From NCBI GenBank assembly GCA_041396705.1, contig JAWKYB010000009.1:124001-188000 (forward strand): DNA of 64,000 bases, in the 5' to 3' direction. The notes under the pieces are model-generated. The model worked only from the letters and a program-made list of their open reading frames with translations. It was not told where the DNA came from and made no database searches. Each line of letters starts with the position of its first letter. Positions within the stretch are counted from its first letter, which is position 1. Below are positions 61,128-64,000 of the stretch, piece by piece. The DNA comes from Alphaproteobacteria bacterium (lineage in GTDB: Bacteria; Pseudomonadota; Alphaproteobacteria; CALKHQ01). Made by a program: the position numbers and the translations under genes.

Positions 61128-62075
61128 CTACCGCTCGCCCTTGCGGTAGGGCACCAGCAGGGCCTGGGGATAGCCGGCGCGGCGCGACATCACGATCAGC
61201 GCGACGATGCTGAGCACGTAGGGCATCATCAGGAACAGCTGGTAGGGCACGTCGGGCACGATCTGCTGCAGGCGCACCTGGAAGGCGTCGAAGGCCCCGA
61301 ACAGCAGGGCGCCGAGCAACGCCTTGCCGGGCCGCCAGGAAGCGAACACCACCAGGGCGATGCAGATCCAGCCGCGGCCGGCGACCATCTCGAAGAAGAA
61401 GGCGTTGAAGGCCGACATCGTCAGGAACGCCCCGCCGACCGCCATCAGCGCGCTGCCGGCGGCGACCGCGCCCATGCGCATCGCGATCACGTCGATGCCC
61501 TGGGACTCGGCAGCGGCCGGGTTCTCGCCGACCGCGCGCACGGCCAGCCCCAGCGGGGTCCGGTACAGCACATAGGCAACCACGGCGACGGCGGCGAAGG
61601 CGAGATAGGTCAGTGGCGTCTGGTCCAGGATCGCCAGCCAGCGCCAGGCCGGGTCGGCGGTGTCCAGGTCGATGCCAAGCACCGGCTGGAACGCCTCGAT
61701 CCGCGGCGGGCTGGTCACGTCGGGCAGGATCATGCGGTAGGTGAAATAGGTCAGGCTGGTCGCCATCAGGGTGACGCCGATGCCGGACACGTGCTGCGAC
61801 AGCGCCAGCGGCACCGTCAGCCAGCCATGCAGCAGGCCGAAGGCGACGCCGATCAGCGCGGCGCAGCCGACACCGACCCACAGGCTGGCGCCGAAATAGA
61901 CGGCGAGCCAGCCGACCATGGCGCCGGCGGTGAAAATGCCCTCGATGCCGAGGTTGAGCACGCCGGCGCGCTCGCAGACCAGCTCGCCCAGCGTGCCCAG
62001 GATCAGCGGCGTGGCGATGCGCACCGCCGCCGCCCAGAAGCTGGCAGAAACCAGGATGTCGAGCGCGGCTTCCAT
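61128..62075 (-). CDS. nucleoside-type ABC transporter permease 2
   Basis: 315 residues from ATG 62075, overlapping the upstream permease stop by 1 bp (TGATG). It has about nine hydrophobic segments. Family blocks: ATPLILGTLGELVCERAGVL, NLGIEGIFTAGAMVGWLAVY and VRAVGENPAAAESQGIDVIA (the cytoplasmic coupling loop), then FFFEMVAGRGWICIALVVFA. These match the BmpC/NupQ type of permeases that import nucleosides or bases with a lipoprotein binding protein. The binding protein gene would lie outside the window. Confidence 0.87.
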   Translation of the reverse strand: MEAALDILVSASFWAAAVRIATPLILGTLGELVCERAGVLNLGIEGIFTAGAMVGWLAVYFGASLWVGVGCAALIGVAFGLLHGWLTVPLALSQHVSGIGVTLMATSLTYFTYRMILPDVTSPPRIEAFQPVLGIDLDTADPAWRWLAILDQTPLTYLAFAAVAVVAYVLYRTPLGLAVRAVGENPAAAESQGIDVIAMRMGAVAAGSALMAVGGAFLTMSAFNAFFFEMVAGRGWICIALVVFASWRPGKALLGALLFGAFDAFQVRLQQIVPDVPYQLFLMMPYVLSIVALIVMSRRAGYPQALLVPYRKGER

Positions 62076-63172
62076 CAGCCGGCCTGCCCGAAGCGCAGCC
62101 GGAACCGGGTGAACAGGCCGGCGATCAGCATGGTCAGCAGCGCGCTGGCGACGACGAAGTTGGCCAGGTAGCTCGATACGCTGAGCTCCCGGCTCATCGA
62201 ATCGGCGCCGACGAACACGGCGGACAGGAACAGCGCCGACAGCACGACGCCCAGCGGGCTGAGCTGCGCCAGCATCGCCACCACGATGCCGGTGTAGCCG
62301 AAGCCGGGCGACAGGTCGCTGGTGACATAGCCCTTCGAACCCGCCACCTCGACCGCGCCGGCCAGACCGGCCAGCGCGCCGGAGAAGGCGCCGACGGTCA
62401 GCATGGTCCGCCAGACCGGGATGCCGGCGAAGGCGGCCGCGCGCGGGTTCAGGCCGACCGCTCGAACCCGGTAGCCCCACACCGTATGGGCGATGGCAAG
62501 CCAGGTCAGCACGGCGATCACCAGCCCGATCAGCAGGCCGACATGCAGCCGCGTGCGCGGCACCAGCTTGGGCAGCACGCCGGCGTCGGCGACCGGGATG
62601 GTCTGCGGCCAGCCCATGCCCATCGGGTCCTGCATCGGCCCTTCCAGCATCCAGCCGAGGAACAGCAGGACGACGAAGTTCATCAGCAGGGTGGTGACCA
62701 CCTCGTCGACGCCGAGGTTGAGCTTCAGAATCGTCGGTCCCAGCATCATCAGCGCGCCGGCGACCGCGCCGGCGATCAGAGTGGCCGGGATCATGAACCA
62801 GCCCGCGGCACCCAGCGAGTCCGGGTCCATCTCCGCGAACGGGTCGGCCGGCGCCACCGCCATCGACACCGCGATGGCGGCGAGCGCGCCCATGTAGAGC
62901 TGGCCCTCGGCGCCGATGTTCCACAGCTTGGCGCGGAAGGCGACTGCGGCGGCCAGCCCGGTCAGGATCAGCGGCGCGGCACGGGTCAGAGTCTCCGTCA
63001 GCGCCAGGCTGTTGCCGACGGAGCCCTCGATCATCAGGCCGAAGGCGCGGCCGATGTCGGCGCCGGCCCAGGCCAGCGGCACCGCGGCCACGACCAGCGC
63101 GGCGAAGGCGGCGGCGACCGGCGCCAGCACGGTCAGCGCCAGCGGCGCCTGGTCCCTCGGCTCAAGCCGCAT
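62075..63172 (-). CDS. nucleoside-type ABC transporter permease 1
   Basis: 365 residues with about ten hydrophobic segments. TETLTRAAPLILTGLAAAVA, FRAKLWNIGAEGQLYMGALA and LGVDEVVTTLLMNFVVLLFL match the first permease of BMP-type importers. YRVRAVGLNPRAAAFAGIPV is the coupling loop. It forms a heterodimer with permease 2. The start overlaps the ATPase gene by 11 bp, so the three transporter genes are one operon read leftward: ATPase, permease 1, permease 2. Sugars are the alternative cargo for this permease class. Confidence 0.87.
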   Translation of the reverse strand: MRLEPRDQAPLALTVLAPVAAAFAALVVAAVPLAWAGADIGRAFGLMIEGSVGNSLALTETLTRAAPLILTGLAAAVAFRAKLWNIGAEGQLYMGALAAIAVSMAVAPADPFAEMDPDSLGAAGWFMIPATLIAGAVAGALMMLGPTILKLNLGVDEVVTTLLMNFVVLLFLGWMLEGPMQDPMGMGWPQTIPVADAGVLPKLVPRTRLHVGLLIGLVIAVLTWLAIAHTVWGYRVRAVGLNPRAAAFAGIPVWRTMLTVGAFSGALAGLAGAVEVAGSKGYVTSDLSPGFGYTGIVVAMLAQLSPLGVVLSALFLSAVFVGADSMSRELSVSSYLANFVVASALLTMLIAGLFTRFRLRFGQAG

Positions 63173-64000
63173 CGGCTGCCCCGTCGCCGCGGCCGGCCAT
63201 CATCAGGCCCAGCGCCGTGCGCGTGAGCGTCTCGGTGGCGCGCGCCGCGGTCAGCCTGCCGCGGTAGATCACGGCGATCCGGTCCGACAGCTGCATCAGC
63301 TCGTCGAGGTCCTCGGAGATCAGCAGCACCGCGCCGCCCCGCGCTCGCGCCGCCAACAGCTGGCCGTGGACGTAGGCGACCGCGCCGACGTCCAGCCCCC
63401 GCGTCGGCTGGTTGGCCAGCACCAGCCGCGGCGACACCGCCATCACCCGGCCCAGGATCAGCTTCTGCATGTTGCCGCCGGACAGCAGGCCGGTGCGCAC
63501 ATGCGGGCCGGGGCAGCGGATGTCGTAGTCGACGATCAGCCGGTCGGCGTGGCGCAGCGCCTCGCGCCGGCGCAGGATGCCCAGCCGGCCGAAACGCGGC
63601 TGGGCGTGCTGCTCGATGATCGCGTTCTCCCACAGCGTCATGTCGGCGATGGCGCCGTCGCGATGCCGGTCCTCCGGTATCCGGCCGACGCCCGCCCGGG
63701 TGGTCGCGCCGGGCCGGCCGACCGGAGCGGGCGCGCCGTTCAGGCGCACGCTGCCGGCCGCCGGCCTGCCCAGACCGCTGACCAGCTCCGACAGCGCCGC
63801 CTGGCCGTTGCCGGATACGCCGGCAATGCCGACGATCTCGCCGCCGTGGACGGTCAGCGTGGCGTCTTCCAGGGCGGTGCGGCCGTCGCCGGAGCGCAGG
63901 CTGACACGCTCGATCTCCAGCACCGGCGCCTGCGGCGGCTGCGGCGTCCGCTTCGGTTCGGCGACCGCCTCGCCGACCATCAGGCCGGCAAGGCGCGGCG
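63162..64000 (-). CDS. ABC transporter ATP-binding protein, 5' part beyond window
   Basis: The last 279 or so residues of an RbsA/BmpB-type double ATPase. The frame is open to the window edge (RLAGLMVGEAVAEPKRT), and that segment is the usual linker between the two ATPase domains. The second domain follows: VLEIERVSLRSGDGRTALED, GVSGNGQAALSELVSGL (a degenerate P-loop, GxSGNGQ, typical of this half), GLLSGGNMQKLILGRVM (signature) and LVLANQPTRGLDVGAV (degenerate Walker B). LLISEDLDELMQLSDRIAVI closes it. The first, catalytically complete half lies outside. It powers the permease pair downstream. Confidence 0.85.
   Translation of the reverse strand, partial: PRLAGLMVGEAVAEPKRTPQPPQAPVLEIERVSLRSGDGRTALEDATLTVHGGEIVGIAGVSGNGQAALSELVSGLGRPAAGSVRLNGAPAPVGRPGATTRAGVGRIPEDRHRDGAIADMTLWENAIIEQHAQPRFGRLGILRRREALRHADRLIVDYDIRCPGPHVRTGLLSGGNMQKLILGRVMAVSPRLVLANQPTRGLDVGAVAYVHGQLLAARARGGAVLLISEDLDELMQLSDRIAVIYRGRLTAARATETLTRTALGLMMAGRGDGAADAA

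Noticed and set aside
61128..62924. Single 598-codon permease gene
   Set aside because: The upper part overlaps permease 1 in another frame; conserved sequence of permease 2 begins at ATG 62075.

Overview
The window is about 64 kb of very GC-rich, gene-dense DNA from a Gram-negative alphaproteobacterium, most likely a Rhodospirillales-like lineage (inference). Supporting signs are an approximately 1,600-residue NAD-glutamate dehydrogenase, DUF1192, DUF1013/TrcR, DUF1127 and DUF2783 small proteins, a lipid A/Kdo operon, a flagellar hook gene behind a sigma-54 promoter, intracellular PHB depolymerase, and palindromic repeats of a type common in alphaproteobacteria. I see no rRNA, tRNA, CRISPR array, transposase or phage gene.

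Layout. 1-5.3 kb: aromatic ring-cleavage operon (homogentisate dioxygenase-like, fumarylacetoacetase-like, MBL-fold protein, FAD monooxygenase, DUF2783), interrupted by copies of a palindromic repeat. 5.4-10.5 kb: tungstate ABC transporter tupBCA, an acidic exported PDZ protein, a GFA-type zinc protein and a HTH/PBP-like regulator that probably controls tup. 10.7-16.6 kb: three paralogous lipoproteins of a family I cannot name, arranged around an isoquinoline-1-oxidoreductase-like molybdoenzyme (iorAB). 16.8-21 kb: glutaryl-CoA dehydrogenase and 2-oxoacid:ferredoxin oxidoreductase korAB. 21-26.3 kb: YafY/WYL regulator, UbiD decarboxylase, guanine deaminase, GNAT acetyltransferase and a small membrane protein. 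26.5-31.3 kb: NAD-glutamate dehydrogenase. 31.4-36.4 kb: LPS operon (MsbA-like ABC, DUF374 acyltransferase, waaA, lpxK). 36.4-43.1 kb: flgE-like hook gene, PBP4-type dacB, DUF1192, phaZ, quinone oxidoreductase, trcR. 43.1-49 kb: tripartite tricarboxylate transporter tctCBA with a CaiB/BaiF CoA-transferase, a citryl-CoA-lyase-like gene and an IclR regulator, apparently an import-activate-cleave module for a tri- or dicarboxylate. 49-55.4 kb: DUF1127, LysR regulator, TAXI binding protein, two HtrA-type proteases and a Sel1/TPR protein. 55.4-64 kb: D-amino-acid dehydrogenase-like flavoprotein, two Asp/Glu-racemase-family proteins, an exported unknown, cytosine deaminase-like amidohydrolase, a phosphodiester glycosidase and a nucleoside-type ABC transporter running off the right edge.

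Two points need attention. First, reading frames are broken in at least six recognisable genes (FAD monooxygenase, tupC, tupA, tctB, citryl-CoA lyase, CoA-transferase), with the worst cluster at about 46.8-47.8 kb. Gene lengths are preserved and the fragments still read as well-conserved protein, so sequence error is more likely than true decay, but reads are needed to decide. Second, the most novel-looking material is the three-member lipoprotein family around iorAB and the acidic Tyr/Glu- then Asp/Glu-rich PDZ protein at 7.9-8.8 kb.
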